From: Bosea sp. 685
Lineage (GTDB): Bacteria > Pseudomonadota > Alphaproteobacteria > Rhizobiales > Beijerinckiaceae
Direction: 5' to 3'
Assembly: GCF_031884435.1 (NCBI RefSeq)
Contig: NZ_CP134779.1
Span: forward strand, 744,001-808,000
Length of the DNA stretch: 64,000 nt
Under the pieces are notes generated by a model, which was given only the letters and a program-made list of their open reading frames with translations, had not been told where the DNA came from and searched no databases. This document shows positions 51,823 to 59,827 of the stretch, in pieces. Within the stretch, counting starts at the first letter, position 1, and each line of letters starts with the position of its first letter. Both the position numbers and the translations under genes were made by a program.

Positions 51823-51942
51823 CAGCCCTCATCCTGAGGAGCGTTCCGCAGGAACGCGTCTCGAAGGATGCTTCAGCAGTCTCCGGAACCTCCTGGAGCA
51901 TCCTTCGAGACGCCGCTTCGCGGCTCCTCAGGATGAGGGCTG
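51823..51942. repeat. Palindromic repeat family B, copy 2
   Basis: The same 20-nt arms as copy 1 (51823-51842 and 51923-51942) and a similar interior. It lies between the LivMGF fusion gene and the dehydrogenase gene. Confidence 0.85.
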
Positions 51943-51963
51943 CTGGTGGCAAAAGGTGCAGCA

Positions 51964-54489
51964 TCACAGCCACAGCACCTGCCGGCGCAGCGCCAGATCC
52001 TGGCTGAGGGCGCGCGAGGGGCCGGTGTGGACGACCGCGCCGCGCTCCAGCACGACGGTGCGGTCAGACAATGCCAAAGCGAGATCGAGATGATGGTCGA
52101 CGATCACGATCGCGATCTCCTGTCTCAGCTTGTCGAAGGCCTCGAACAATTCCTCGACGACGGCCGGCGCCAGGCCCTCGAAGGGCTCGTCCAGCAGCAG
52201 CACGCGGGTGTCGCCCGAAAGCGCGCGCGCGACCGCCACCATCTGCTGTTCGCCGCCCGAGAGGTAATCGGCCGGGGAATGCCAGCGCTGCTTGATGCGC
52301 GGGAAGAAGGCGAAGATCTTGTCGTCGTCCCAATGCGAACCATTGCCGGTCAGGCGCTTGAGCCGGCCGAGTTCCATATTGTCCTTGACGCTCATGCCGG
52401 CAAAAAGCCCGCGTCCTTGCGGCACATAGGCGATGCCGGCGCGCGCGATCACGGCTGGCGGCTGCCTGGCGATATCGGAGCCTGCGAGCGTGATCGTGCC
52501 GGCCGCCGGCGGGGCGATGCCGGTGATGGTCTTGAGCAGGGTCGATTTGCCGGCGCCGTTGCGGCCAAGCAAGGCGACGATCTCGTTCTCATGCACGTCG
52601 AGGGCGACCTGCCGCAGGATATGGCTCTTGCCGTAATAGGTGTCGACGCCGTCGAGCCCGAGCAGCACGGCCTCGCGCGCCGCGCTCTCGCGCGGCTTTT
52701 CGGCGAGTGCATGCGCGCCCGAGCCGATATAGACCTCCTGCACGCGCGGCGATGAACGCGCATCCTCGACGGTGCCGTCGACCAGCACCGAGCCCTCGTT
52801 CATGACGGTGACGTGGTCGGCGATGGCGAAGACGCGGTCGATATCGTGCTCGACCAGCAGCACGGGCAAATCGATCGAGATCGACTTGATCAGATTGCCG
52901 ACGCGTTCCCGTTCGGCGGCGGCCAGGCCGGCCAGGGGCTCGTCGAGCAGCAGCACGCGCGGCTTGGTCGCAAGTGCCAGCGACATGTCGAGCAGGCGCT
53001 GGCCGCCATAGCTGAGCGAGCCCGCTTCCGCACCCTCGATTCCGCGCAGGCCCATGGTGTCGATGACCTGGCTGGTCTCGTCATTGACCTGCGCCAGCGA
53101 GGAGGCGGCGCGCCAAGGCGCGAAGCGCGCGCCTGAGCGTGCCTGCACGGCAAGCCGGACATTCTCCGCGACCGTGAGCGTCGGGAACAGGTTGGTGATC
53201 TGGAAGGCGCGCCCGATGCCGGCCTGGGTGATCGCCTCGGGCGAGAGCCCGGCGATCTGGCGCTCGCGCAGCCGGACCTCTCCGCGATCGGGCTTGAACA
53301 GGCCTGAGATCAGGTTGAAGGCCGTGGTCTTGCCGGCGCCGTTGGGGCCGATCAGCGCATGCAGGCGGCGGTCCTGCATCGTGATGTCGACGCCCTCGAC
53401 AGCCTTGATGCCGCCAAAGCTCTTGGCGAGGCCGGTTGCGCGCAGGATCGGCCCATCGACGCTGTCTGCGGGTTTCATGAAGGCCGGCAGCGTCACCGCG
53501 CCGGCCTGGCGGGCCGACATCGCCGCATCGCCATCAAGCTGCTTGCGGAAGGGGCGCAGCATACGCTCTCCAACGCCGACGAGACCGGTCGGGGAGAAGA
53601 CGATAAAGGCGACGAAGAGCAGACCGAACCAGAACAGCCAGTTTTCGGTCGCGCTCGAGAGATAGTCGCGGAAGATGACGAAGAAGAGCGCGCCCAGCGC
53701 CGGCCCGAGGAAGGAGCGCATGCCGCCGATGACGACCATGGCCAGCAATTCGCCGGAGAAGGCGACCGAGATCGGGTCGGCCGAGGTCATGCGGTTGTTG
53801 AACAGCAGGAGCGAGCCGGCAAGCCCGGTCAGCCCGGCCGAGAGCGTAAAGGCGGCGAGCTTGTAGCGGTCGGTCGCATAGCCGAGGAAACGGGCGCGTT
53901 GTTCGTTCTCGCGGATCGCGACCAGAACGGTGCCGACCGGCGAGCGCTGGAAGCGCCAGAGCGCGAAGACCACCACCATGCCGATGGTGGCGACGAGCAT
54001 GTAGAAGGGCAGGGCCGCCTCGAAATCGATGCCGAGGAAGAGCGGGCGCTTGATGCCGCCCAAGCCATCCTCGCCGCCGGTCACTGCTGTCCAGCGAAAG
54101 GCGACGGAATAGGTCATCGCGGCGAGCGCCAGCGTCAGCAGCGAGAAATACACGCCCTTGCGACGCAGGATCAGCGCCCCGAAGGCGAAGGCGATGAGCG
54201 CCACAAAGGCGATCGCGAGCAGGATCGGCAAGGCGAACTGGCCGGGGAACCAGTTGCGCTGCACCAGCCCTGCGGCATAGGCGGCAAGCCCGAACCAGGC
54301 GCCATGGCCGAAGGAGACGAGCCCGGTCGTGCCGACCAGGATGTTCAGCGCCATGCAGGCGATGGCGAAGACGACGATTTCGGTCGCCGAGGTGGTGCCG
54401 AGCCCGATCGCATGCATCAGGGAGGGCAAGGCGAGGAGGCCCGCTGCCGCGATCAGGAGCGGCGCATAGTCGCGCTGGGAGGGTGTCAT
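51964..54489 (-). CDS. Single-polypeptide LivM-LivG-LivF: ABC permease fused to two ATPases
   Basis: An 841-residue fusion. Residues about 1-325 are a LivM permease (GLVSFGHGAWFGLAAYAAG, then several helices). About 345-600 are LivG with Walker A GPNGAGKT (381-388), signature LSYGGQ and Walker B VLLLDEP. About 607-841 are LivF with Walker A GRNGAGKS (642-649), signature LSGGEQQ and Walker B. Both ATPases look complete, and the linkers are 20-odd residues. ATG MTPSQRDYAP is 8 nt after the livH stop. With LivH it would form a heterodimeric complex instead of four chains. Confidence 0.93.
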   Translation of the reverse strand: MTPSQRDYAPLLIAAAGLLALPSLMHAIGLGTTSATEIVVFAIACMALNILVGTTGLVSFGHGAWFGLAAYAAGLVQRNWFPGQFALPILLAIAFVALIAFAFGALILRRKGVYFSLLTLALAAMTYSVAFRWTAVTGGEDGLGGIKRPLFLGIDFEAALPFYMLVATIGMVVVFALWRFQRSPVGTVLVAIRENEQRARFLGYATDRYKLAAFTLSAGLTGLAGSLLLFNNRMTSADPISVAFSGELLAMVVIGGMRSFLGPALGALFFVIFRDYLSSATENWLFWFGLLFVAFIVFSPTGLVGVGERMLRPFRKQLDGDAAMSARQAGAVTLPAFMKPADSVDGPILRATGLAKSFGGIKAVEGVDITMQDRRLHALIGPNGAGKTTAFNLISGLFKPDRGEVRLRERQIAGLSPEAITQAGIGRAFQITNLFPTLTVAENVRLAVQARSGARFAPWRAASSLAQVNDETSQVIDTMGLRGIEGAEAGSLSYGGQRLLDMSLALATKPRVLLLDEPLAGLAAAERERVGNLIKSISIDLPVLLVEHDIDRVFAIADHVTVMNEGSVLVDGTVEDARSSPRVQEVYIGSGAHALAEKPRESAAREAVLLGLDGVDTYYGKSHILRQVALDVHENEIVALLGRNGAGKSTLLKTITGIAPPAAGTITLAGSDIARQPPAVIARAGIAYVPQGRGLFAGMSVKDNMELGRLKRLTGNGSHWDDDKIFAFFPRIKQRWHSPADYLSGGEQQMVAVARALSGDTRVLLLDEPFEGLAPAVVEELFEAFDKLRQEIAIVIVDHHLDLALALSDRTVVLERGAVVHTGPSRALSQDLALRRQVLWL

Positions 54490-54497
54490 GGCGTCCC

Positions 54498-55373
54498 TCA
54501 CTCGAAGCGCTGGATGCGTTCGCCGAACAGGCCACGGGGCCTGAACAGCAGAACGAGCAGCATCATCAGATAGATCACGGCGGTCGACCATTGCGTAAGC
54601 CCAAGCCCGATGGTGATGCCCTTGACCAGGCCGACCATCAGCGCGGCCACCACGACGCCCCAGAAGGAGCCCAAGCCGCCGATGACGACGACGACGAAGG
54701 CCGGCGTGATGATCTCCTGGCCCATGGCGGGATGGATCGAATAGATCGGCGCCAGCAGGACACCGGCGAGCCCCGCAAGCCCGATGCCGAGGCCGGCGAC
54801 CGCGACCATATAGGGCTGCAGCGAGATGCCGAGCGCGCCGACCATGTCGGGGTTCTGCACGCCGGCGCGCACGACGCGGCCAAAGGCGGTGCGCTGGAGC
54901 AGGAACCAGAGGCCGAGCACACAAGTCGCTGCGATCAGCAAGAGCAAGGCGCGGTAGCGCGAATAGATGAACTCGCCGAGAAAGATCTGGCCGCGCAATG
55001 CGGCGGGAATCGAGAAGGAGAGCGGTGGCGCGCCGAAAATCATGCGCAGCGACTGCTCCGCCACCATGGCGAGGCCGAAGGTCAGGAGCAGAGAGAGGAT
55101 CGGGTCAGAGCGGTAGAAGCGCTGGAACAGGCCGCGCTCGACGACGATGCCGATCAGCGCCACCAGCAGCGGCGAGGCGATGATCGCGCCGCCGAAGCCG
55201 ATATGGGGCGCGAGCACGATCGTGAGATAGGCGCCGATGGCGTAGAAGGCGCCATGGGCCAGGTTGACGATGCCGCCGAGCGAGAAGATCAGGGACAGGC
55301 CAAGCGCGATCAGGAGATAATAGACCCCGTCGAGCAGCCCGTTCAGTACCTGCTGGATGAAGAGGGTGAGCAA
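54498..55373 (-). CDS. livH: ABC transporter permease LivH
   Basis: A 291-residue permease with NLAHGAFYAIGAYL, the LivH family segment, and the C terminus LLVLLFRPRGLFGERIQRFE. About eight helices are apparent. It lies between the binding-protein gene (separated by a family A repeat) and the LivMGF fusion gene (8-nt spacing). It is the only permease partner for the fused LivM. Confidence 0.93.
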   Translation of the reverse strand: MLTLFIQQVLNGLLDGVYYLLIALGLSLIFSLGGIVNLAHGAFYAIGAYLTIVLAPHIGFGGAIIASPLLVALIGIVVERGLFQRFYRSDPILSLLLTFGLAMVAEQSLRMIFGAPPLSFSIPAALRGQIFLGEFIYSRYRALLLLIAATCVLGLWFLLQRTAFGRVVRAGVQNPDMVGALGISLQPYMVAVAGLGIGLAGLAGVLLAPIYSIHPAMGQEIITPAFVVVVIGGLGSFWGVVVAALMVGLVKGITIGLGLTQWSTAVIYLMMLLVLLFRPRGLFGERIQRFE

Positions 55374-55428
55374 GGGTTGGCTTTCGTTCAGCGGTTAAGG
55401 CGAAACGGGATGACGCAAGGAGCCACCC

Positions 55429-55533
55429 CGTCATCCTGGGCGCCCGGAGGGCGTCCCGGGATCCATCGAAGGGCGGTGGCGCTCTAGGATGGATCCCGGA
55501 GCTGCGCGGCTGCGCCGCTTGTCCAGGATGACG
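55429..55533. repeat. Palindromic repeat family A, copy 2
   Basis: Arms CGTCATCCTGG and CCAGGATGACG with inner GGGATCCATC/GATGGATCCC, between the binding-protein gene and livH of one operon. It may stabilise the binding-protein message. Confidence 0.8.
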
Positions 55534-55552
55534 GTGAGGTTGTTGATCGATC

Positions 55553-56818
55553 TCAACTCATCCTGCAGACGGCCTCGTCGCCCTGGGTGGCGATGACTTC
55601 GAGATCCTCGCTCGGGCCAGGCACCGGCGGCGATGAGGTGAAGAGGTCCCACTGGTTCTTCACCTGCGCCGCCGGCAGGGCGGTGATCGTGTACATCTCG
55701 CTCATGAGCTGGTGGTCGGAGGCGCGGAAATAGCCGGGTCGCGTCTTCATCACGTCGAACTTCGCGCCCTTCTCCCAATATTCGAGGATTTTTGCGGTGT
55801 CCGTGCTCTTCAGCTCGTTCATCGACTGGGCCATGATCTTCACGGCCATGTAGTCGCCCCAGGCTTGGTTCTCCGGCGGCTTGCCGTATTTCTTGGTGAA
55901 GGCCGCGACGAACTTCTTGGTCTCGGGCGTGTCGATCAGGTGATGCCAGACGCAGGGCCAGACGCCGCCGAAATTGTCCTTGCCCGCGGCCCAGGCGAGC
56001 GCCGTGTCGAAGCCGAAGCCGGCGACCGGGAAGCTCAGTCCGAACTCGGAATACTGCTTCAGGAAATTGGTGATCTGGTTGCCGGCGAGGTTGGAGATCA
56101 CCAAATCGGGCTTTGCGGCGCGGATCTCGATCAGCAGCGCCGAGAAGTCGGTCGCGTCGGTCGGCACCAGCTTGTTGGCGGCGAACTGGCCGCCATTGGC
56201 CTCCATGAAGCGCTTGGCGACCTTGAGCAGGTCATGGCCGAAGGCGTAGTCGGCGGTCAGCGAGAACCACTTCTTGCCCTTGACCAGCCCCTGCGCCATC
56301 AGCGAGCGGCCGCAGCTCTTCACATACATCGAGTTCTGGTGCTCGACATGGAACATGTAGCGGTTGCAGCTTTCGCCGCGCAGCGCGTCGGAATTGCCGC
56401 CGGTATTGACGAAGAGCGTCTTGTTGCGGGCCGCGACCTGCGAGATCGTCAGGCAGGAGGCGGAGGAAATCTCGCCGAGGATACAGGCGACCTTGTCGCG
56501 CTCGATCATGCGCTCGGCCTTGGTCGAGGCGGTCTGCGGATTGACCGAATCCTCCTTCAACACCTCGAGCTTGCGGCCATTGACGCCGCCGGCCGCGTTG
56601 ATCTCCTCGACTGCGAGATCGACCGCCATCACGCCGTACTCTCCGAGCGGGCCGAGGAAGCCGGTGCGCGGCGTCAGATGCCCGTAGCGGATGGCGTCGG
56701 GCGTCTGCGCCAGGATCAGCGAGGGGCTGGCGATCAGCCCGGTCGCTGCGCCCGCACTGAGGCCGACCAGCGCTTGACGGCGCGAGACGCGGAATTTCGA
56801 TGGCTGTCGATCTGTCAT
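55553..56818 (-). CDS. ABC transporter binding protein, LivK/amide-binding type
   Basis: A 421-residue periplasmic binding protein. The N terminus KFRVSRRQALVGLSAGAATG is a Tat-type signal with a twin Arg. Mature segments include IRYGHLTPRTGFLGPLGEYG, VNGRKLEVLKEDSVNP and ILGEISSASCLTIS, as in amide/branched-chain acid binding proteins. Several Cys (for example GESCNRYMFH and CGRSL) suggest disulfides. It is the first gene of the LivH-LivMGF-dehydrogenase-BKACE operon; its ligand is probably the substrate of those enzymes. Confidence 0.9.
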   Translation of the reverse strand: MTDRQPSKFRVSRRQALVGLSAGAATGLIASPSLILAQTPDAIRYGHLTPRTGFLGPLGEYGVMAVDLAVEEINAAGGVNGRKLEVLKEDSVNPQTASTKAERMIERDKVACILGEISSASCLTISQVAARNKTLFVNTGGNSDALRGESCNRYMFHVEHQNSMYVKSCGRSLMAQGLVKGKKWFSLTADYAFGHDLLKVAKRFMEANGGQFAANKLVPTDATDFSALLIEIRAAKPDLVISNLAGNQITNFLKQYSEFGLSFPVAGFGFDTALAWAAGKDNFGGVWPCVWHHLIDTPETKKFVAAFTKKYGKPPENQAWGDYMAVKIMAQSMNELKSTDTAKILEYWEKGAKFDVMKTRPGYFRASDHQLMSEMYTITALPAAQVKNQWDLFTSSPPVPGPSEDLEVIATQGDEAVCRMS

Positions 56819-56910
56819 AGGCGTTCCTCCCAGAACGGTTCCGCGCTTTGCGCTGGATTGTCGAGCCGTGGTCTTTTTGAAGTCGCGGTCTTGGAGCCGC
56901 TTGTCGTGAT

Positions 56911-56922
56911 CTGTGATCACAG
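56911..56922. promoter_or_regulatory. Perfect palindrome in the binding-protein/GntR divergent region
   Basis: CTGTGATCACAG is a perfect 12-nt palindrome, 14 nt before the GntR start codon and 92 nt before the binding-protein start. FadR/VanR-type GntR proteins bind short palindromes of this kind, so it is a likely operator for both genes. Confidence 0.5.
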
Positions 56923-56936
56923 TTAGGTTGGCAGAC

Positions 56937-57716
56937 ATGATTGGCCATGTCCAGCCCTCGCCCGTTCCTGCCGCTGCCGTGGCCGATGATGCGCCCAATG
57001 CGGCGGAGATACCGCGCGATCCCTGGGCACTGGAGGAGGTTGGCACGCTGGCGCGCGAGACCCTGGGCGAGCGGGTCACCACCGAATTGCGTGCGCTCCT
57101 GGTCGCAGGCCGTCTCGCGCCGGGCGAGAAATTGTCGCTGCGCCGTGTCGCCGAGGCGCTCGGCGTCTCGATGATGCCGGTGCGCGAGGCGGTCAGCCGG
57201 CTCGCTGCCGACGGGGCGCTCGAGGTTCTGCCGGGGCGGGCGGTGCGCGTGCCGGTGCTGACGCTGGCACAGTTCCGGGAGCTGACGCGATTGCGGCTGG
57301 TCGTCGAGGGCTTCGCCGCCGAGGAGGCGGCGCGCAAGGTGACGCTGGACCAGCTCGCCCGGATCGCGGCGCATGAGGCCGCCTTCCGGCAGGCCGCAAG
57401 CGCCGAGGCGCCGGACCCGGCCGGCGCGGTCGCCGCCAATCGCGACCTGCATTTCGCCCTCTACGAGGCGGCGGGCATGCCGAGCCTGGTCGAGATGATC
57501 GAGCGGCTCTGGCTCAAGGCTGGGCCGATCCTCAATCTCGACATGCGTCACGAGCCGCGCCGGCTCAAGGGCGGCCGCGCCATGCAGGAGCATGAGAAGC
57601 TGCTCGCGGCCCTGCGGCGCGGCGACGCGGCGGCAGCGCGGGCGGCGCTGGAAGCCGACATCGGCGCGGCAGCGGCACATATCGAACAGACAGGGCAGCT
57701 CAAGGAATCGGAATGA
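56937..57716 (+). CDS. GntR-family regulator, FadR/FCD type (BKACE cluster)
   Basis: A 259-residue regulator. I start at the ATG giving MIGHVQPSP; a GTG eight codons earlier lies inside the palindrome. The winged helix is at about 45-110 (GEKLSLRRVAEALGVSMMPVREAV in part), and the FCD domain has HFALYEAAGMPSLVEMIERLW and EHEKLLAALRRGD. It is divergent from the binding-protein gene and 52 nt ahead of an SDR gene, so it likely controls both. Confidence 0.88.
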   Translation: MIGHVQPSPVPAAAVADDAPNAAEIPRDPWALEEVGTLARETLGERVTTELRALLVAGRLAPGEKLSLRRVAEALGVSMMPVREAVSRLAADGALEVLPGRAVRVPVLTLAQFRELTRLRLVVEGFAAEEAARKVTLDQLARIAAHEAAFRQAASAEAPDPAGAVAANRDLHFALYEAAGMPSLVEMIERLWLKAGPILNLDMRHEPRRLKGGRAMQEHEKLLAALRRGDAAAARAALEADIGAAAAHIEQTGQLKESE

Positions 57717-57768
57717 TTCCACCAGCTTGATTCCACCAGCGAGCCCGCAGCACAGGGAAGGAAGCGTC

Positions 57769-58545
57769 ATGGATTTGCAGATCGAGGGCTTGCGCGTGCT
57801 CGTCACCGCCGGCGCGGGCGGCATCGGGCGCGCCACGGCGCGCGCCTTCGCAGCCGAGGGAGCGAAGGTGCATATCTGCGACGTCGATCGTGATGGGCTG
57901 GCCGCGATGGCGCAAAGCGACCCGGCGATCACGCAATCGGTCTGCGACGTCTCCGACCGCAAGGCCGTGGGCGGGATGTTCGGGGAGGCGCTGGCGGCGT
58001 TGGGCGGGCTCGACTGCCTGGTCAACAATGCCGGCATCGCCGGGCCGACAGGCCGCGTCGATGAGATCGATCCGGCGGACTGGGACGCTTGCGTCGCCAT
58101 CGACCTGACCGGCCAGTTCAACTGCACGCGGCTTGCGGTGGAGCATCTCAAGCAGTCCGCCAACGCCAGCATCGTCAACCTGTCGAGCCAGGCGGGGAAG
58201 CACGGCTTTCCCTTGCGCTCGCCTTATGCGGCGGCGAAATGGGGCGTGATCGGCTTCACCAAGGCGCTGGCCGCCGAACTCGGCGAGTTCGGCATCAGGG
58301 CGAACGCGATCTGCCCGGGGCTGGTCGACGGCGCGCGCATCCAGAGCGTCATCGCCAACAAGGCGCGCAGCATGAATATCTCGCATGACGAGATGGCGGC
58401 GCGGCTCTTTGCCGGCGTCTCGATCAAGCGCTTCGTCGATCCAAACGACATCGCCAAGCAGATCGTTTTCCTGGCCTCGCCCTTCGGCAAGACGATCTCG
58501 GGCCAGGAGGTCTCGGTCTGCGGCGATACGCGGATGCTGAGCTGA
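57769..58545 (+). CDS. SDR-family oxidoreductase
   Basis: A 258-residue short-chain dehydrogenase. TAGAGGIG binds NAD(P), NNAG follows, and the active site is Ser in LSSQAG with YAAAK. GGAAGGAAG precedes the ATG. It is downstream of the GntR gene. Together with BKACE and the hydroxyacyl dehydrogenase it could belong to one hydroxy-acid pathway. Exact substrate unknown. Confidence 0.88.
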   Translation: MDLQIEGLRVLVTAGAGGIGRATARAFAAEGAKVHICDVDRDGLAAMAQSDPAITQSVCDVSDRKAVGGMFGEALAALGGLDCLVNNAGIAGPTGRVDEIDPADWDACVAIDLTGQFNCTRLAVEHLKQSANASIVNLSSQAGKHGFPLRSPYAAAKWGVIGFTKALAAELGEFGIRANAICPGLVDGARIQSVIANKARSMNISHDEMAARLFAGVSIKRFVDPNDIAKQIVFLASPFGKTISGQEVSVCGDTRMLS

Positions 58546-58574
58546 TCTATCCGGAAAGGGCGAACGAACCTCGT

Positions 58575-58718
58575 CGTCATCCTGGACAAGCCGCGTAAGC
58601 GGCGCAGCTCCGGGATCCATCGGAGGGCTCCGGAGCTCTACGATGGATCCCGGGACTTCGCGGAGTTTATCCTTGGGCCGATCGAAGATCGGACCCGAGG
58701 GCGAAGCCCAGGATGACG
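58575..58718. repeat. Palindromic repeat family A, copy 3 (long form)
   Basis: Same terminal arms as the other copies, but 144 bp because of an additional internal hairpin segment near GGGCCGATCGAAGATCGGACCC. It lies between convergent SDR and hisE genes and marks the junction between accessory and core genes. Confidence 0.8.
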
Positions 58719-58738
58719 GCGAGAGGTGGGACCGGCCG

Positions 58739-59089
58739 TCAGCCCACGTCGATCTGCTGGGCGAGCTTGATCGGGCGGCCCTTAGGCAGCTTCTCGGCGA
58801 TGCCGTAGAGCTGCTCGCGGCGGTCGATCTCGCGCCAGACATCGTCGGGCGCGATGCCGATCTCGCTCCAGAGCACCACCAGATTATAGATCAGGTCGGC
58901 GCTTTCGAGGATGGTGCGGCGGCGGTCGCCCTGCACGGCTTCGAGCCCGACCTCGACGGCCTCCTCGGCGACCTTCTTGGCCATTTTCGGCATGCCTTCG
59001 CCGAGCAGCTTGGCGGTGCGCGAAAAGGCGGGATCGCGCGAACGTGCTGCGAGGACGGCGGCGTGCAATCTGCTGACCGAATCAACCAT
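58739..59089 (-). CDS. hisE: Phosphoribosyl-ATP pyrophosphatase HisE
   Basis: A 116-residue MazG-fold enzyme of histidine biosynthesis. The start MVDSVSRLHAAVLAARSRD gives the usual length. KKVAEEAVEVGLEAV and ESADLIYNLVVLW carry the EExxE and ExxD metal-binding residues. In most relatives it follows hisF; here it stands alone beside rppH, so his genes are split or the cluster ended here. It is core metabolism, not part of the flanking catabolic operon. Confidence 0.93.
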   Translation of the reverse strand: MVDSVSRLHAAVLAARSRDPAFSRTAKLLGEGMPKMAKKVAEEAVEVGLEAVQGDRRRTILESADLIYNLVVLWSEIGIAPDDVWREIDRREQLYGIAEKLPKGRPIKLAQQIDVG

Positions 59090-59232
59090 TCCTAGAGCGT
59101 CACCCCGCTGCATGTGGGTTTCATGACAGCCGCGTCGGGGCAGGCCCGGCGGGCGAATCATTCGTCGGCTCAATTTAACGCGGATGTGCCCAAGGGGAAG
59201 GAGAATTGGGGGATTGAGCTGGAGGCGCAACC

Positions 59233-59259
59233 GTTACAGTATCGGTCCGACGCTGTAAC
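59233..59259. promoter_or_regulatory. Inverted repeat upstream of hisE
   Basis: GTTACAG (59233-59239) and CTGTAAC (59253-59259) are perfect inverted arms with a 13-nt spacer, 144 nt before hisE. The core resembles the TGTTACAG half-site before paaA, but a link is unproven. Confidence 0.3.
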
Positions 59260-59270
59260 TCTTTGAGTTT

Positions 59271-59316
59271 GCATCGACTTCTTCCGAAAACCGGACTCTG
59301 CTTTTCGGAGCGATGC
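59271..59316 (-). terminator. Nested hairpin at the end of the rppH operon
   Basis: GCATCG/CGATGC (59271, 59311) enclose TCCGAAAA/TTTTCGGA (59283, 59302). The element ends 2 nt from the rppH stop codon. It resembles another dispersed repeat of this order and could act as a 3' end; no clear T run. Confidence 0.4.
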
Positions 59317-59317
59317 T

Positions 59318-59827
59318 CTAAGGTTTGGCGAAGGGCGCAAACAATGTCGCGACCTCAAGATAGACCTCGCGCTTGAAGGGGATGATCAAGGCAGGCGTCC
59401 GCTCCAGCTTCTCCCAGCGCCAGGCGTCGAACTCGGCCTTGTGGCCGCCGGCGGGGGTAAGCGTATTGATCTCGTCATCAGGGCCGTCGAGGCGGAAGGC
59501 GAACCATTTCTGTGCCTGGCCGCGCCAGCGCCCCCTCCAGGCCTCCTTGCCGATATCGACAGGCAGGTCGTAGCTGAGCCAGCCGGGCGCCTCAGCGAGC
59601 AGGGTCGCGGAGGTGACGTTGGTCTCCTCCTGCAACTCGCGCCTCGCCGCCTGGAGCGGCGTCTCGCCCGCATCGATGCCGCCCTGCGGCATCTGCCATT
59701 CATGGCCTTCCGCGACATGCTCGCGCAGGCTGCGATTGGCGCGCCGTCCCATGAAGACGAGGCCCTGCCTATTGAACAGCGCGAGGCCGACGCAAGGTCG
59801 ATAGCCCTTGGGTGGGGAAGCGATCAT
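59318..59827 (-). CDS. rppH: RNA pyrophosphohydrolase RppH (Nudix)
   Basis: A 169-residue Nudix hydrolase that removes pyrophosphate from RNA 5' ends. The Nudix box spans 49-71 (GGIDAGET then RRELQEET). WQMPQGG before it and KWFAFRLDG after it are RppH features, and the end has PFKREVYLEV. The start overlaps the YibQ-like stop by 4 nt. It closes the envC-ctpA-YibQ-rppH string, conserved in alphaproteobacteria. Confidence 0.95.
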   Translation of the reverse strand: MIASPPKGYRPCVGLALFNRQGLVFMGRRANRSLREHVAEGHEWQMPQGGIDAGETPLQAARRELQEETNVTSATLLAEAPGWLSYDLPVDIGKEAWRGRWRGQAQKWFAFRLDGPDDEINTLTPAGGHKAEFDAWRWEKLERTPALIIPFKREVYLEVATLFAPFAKP

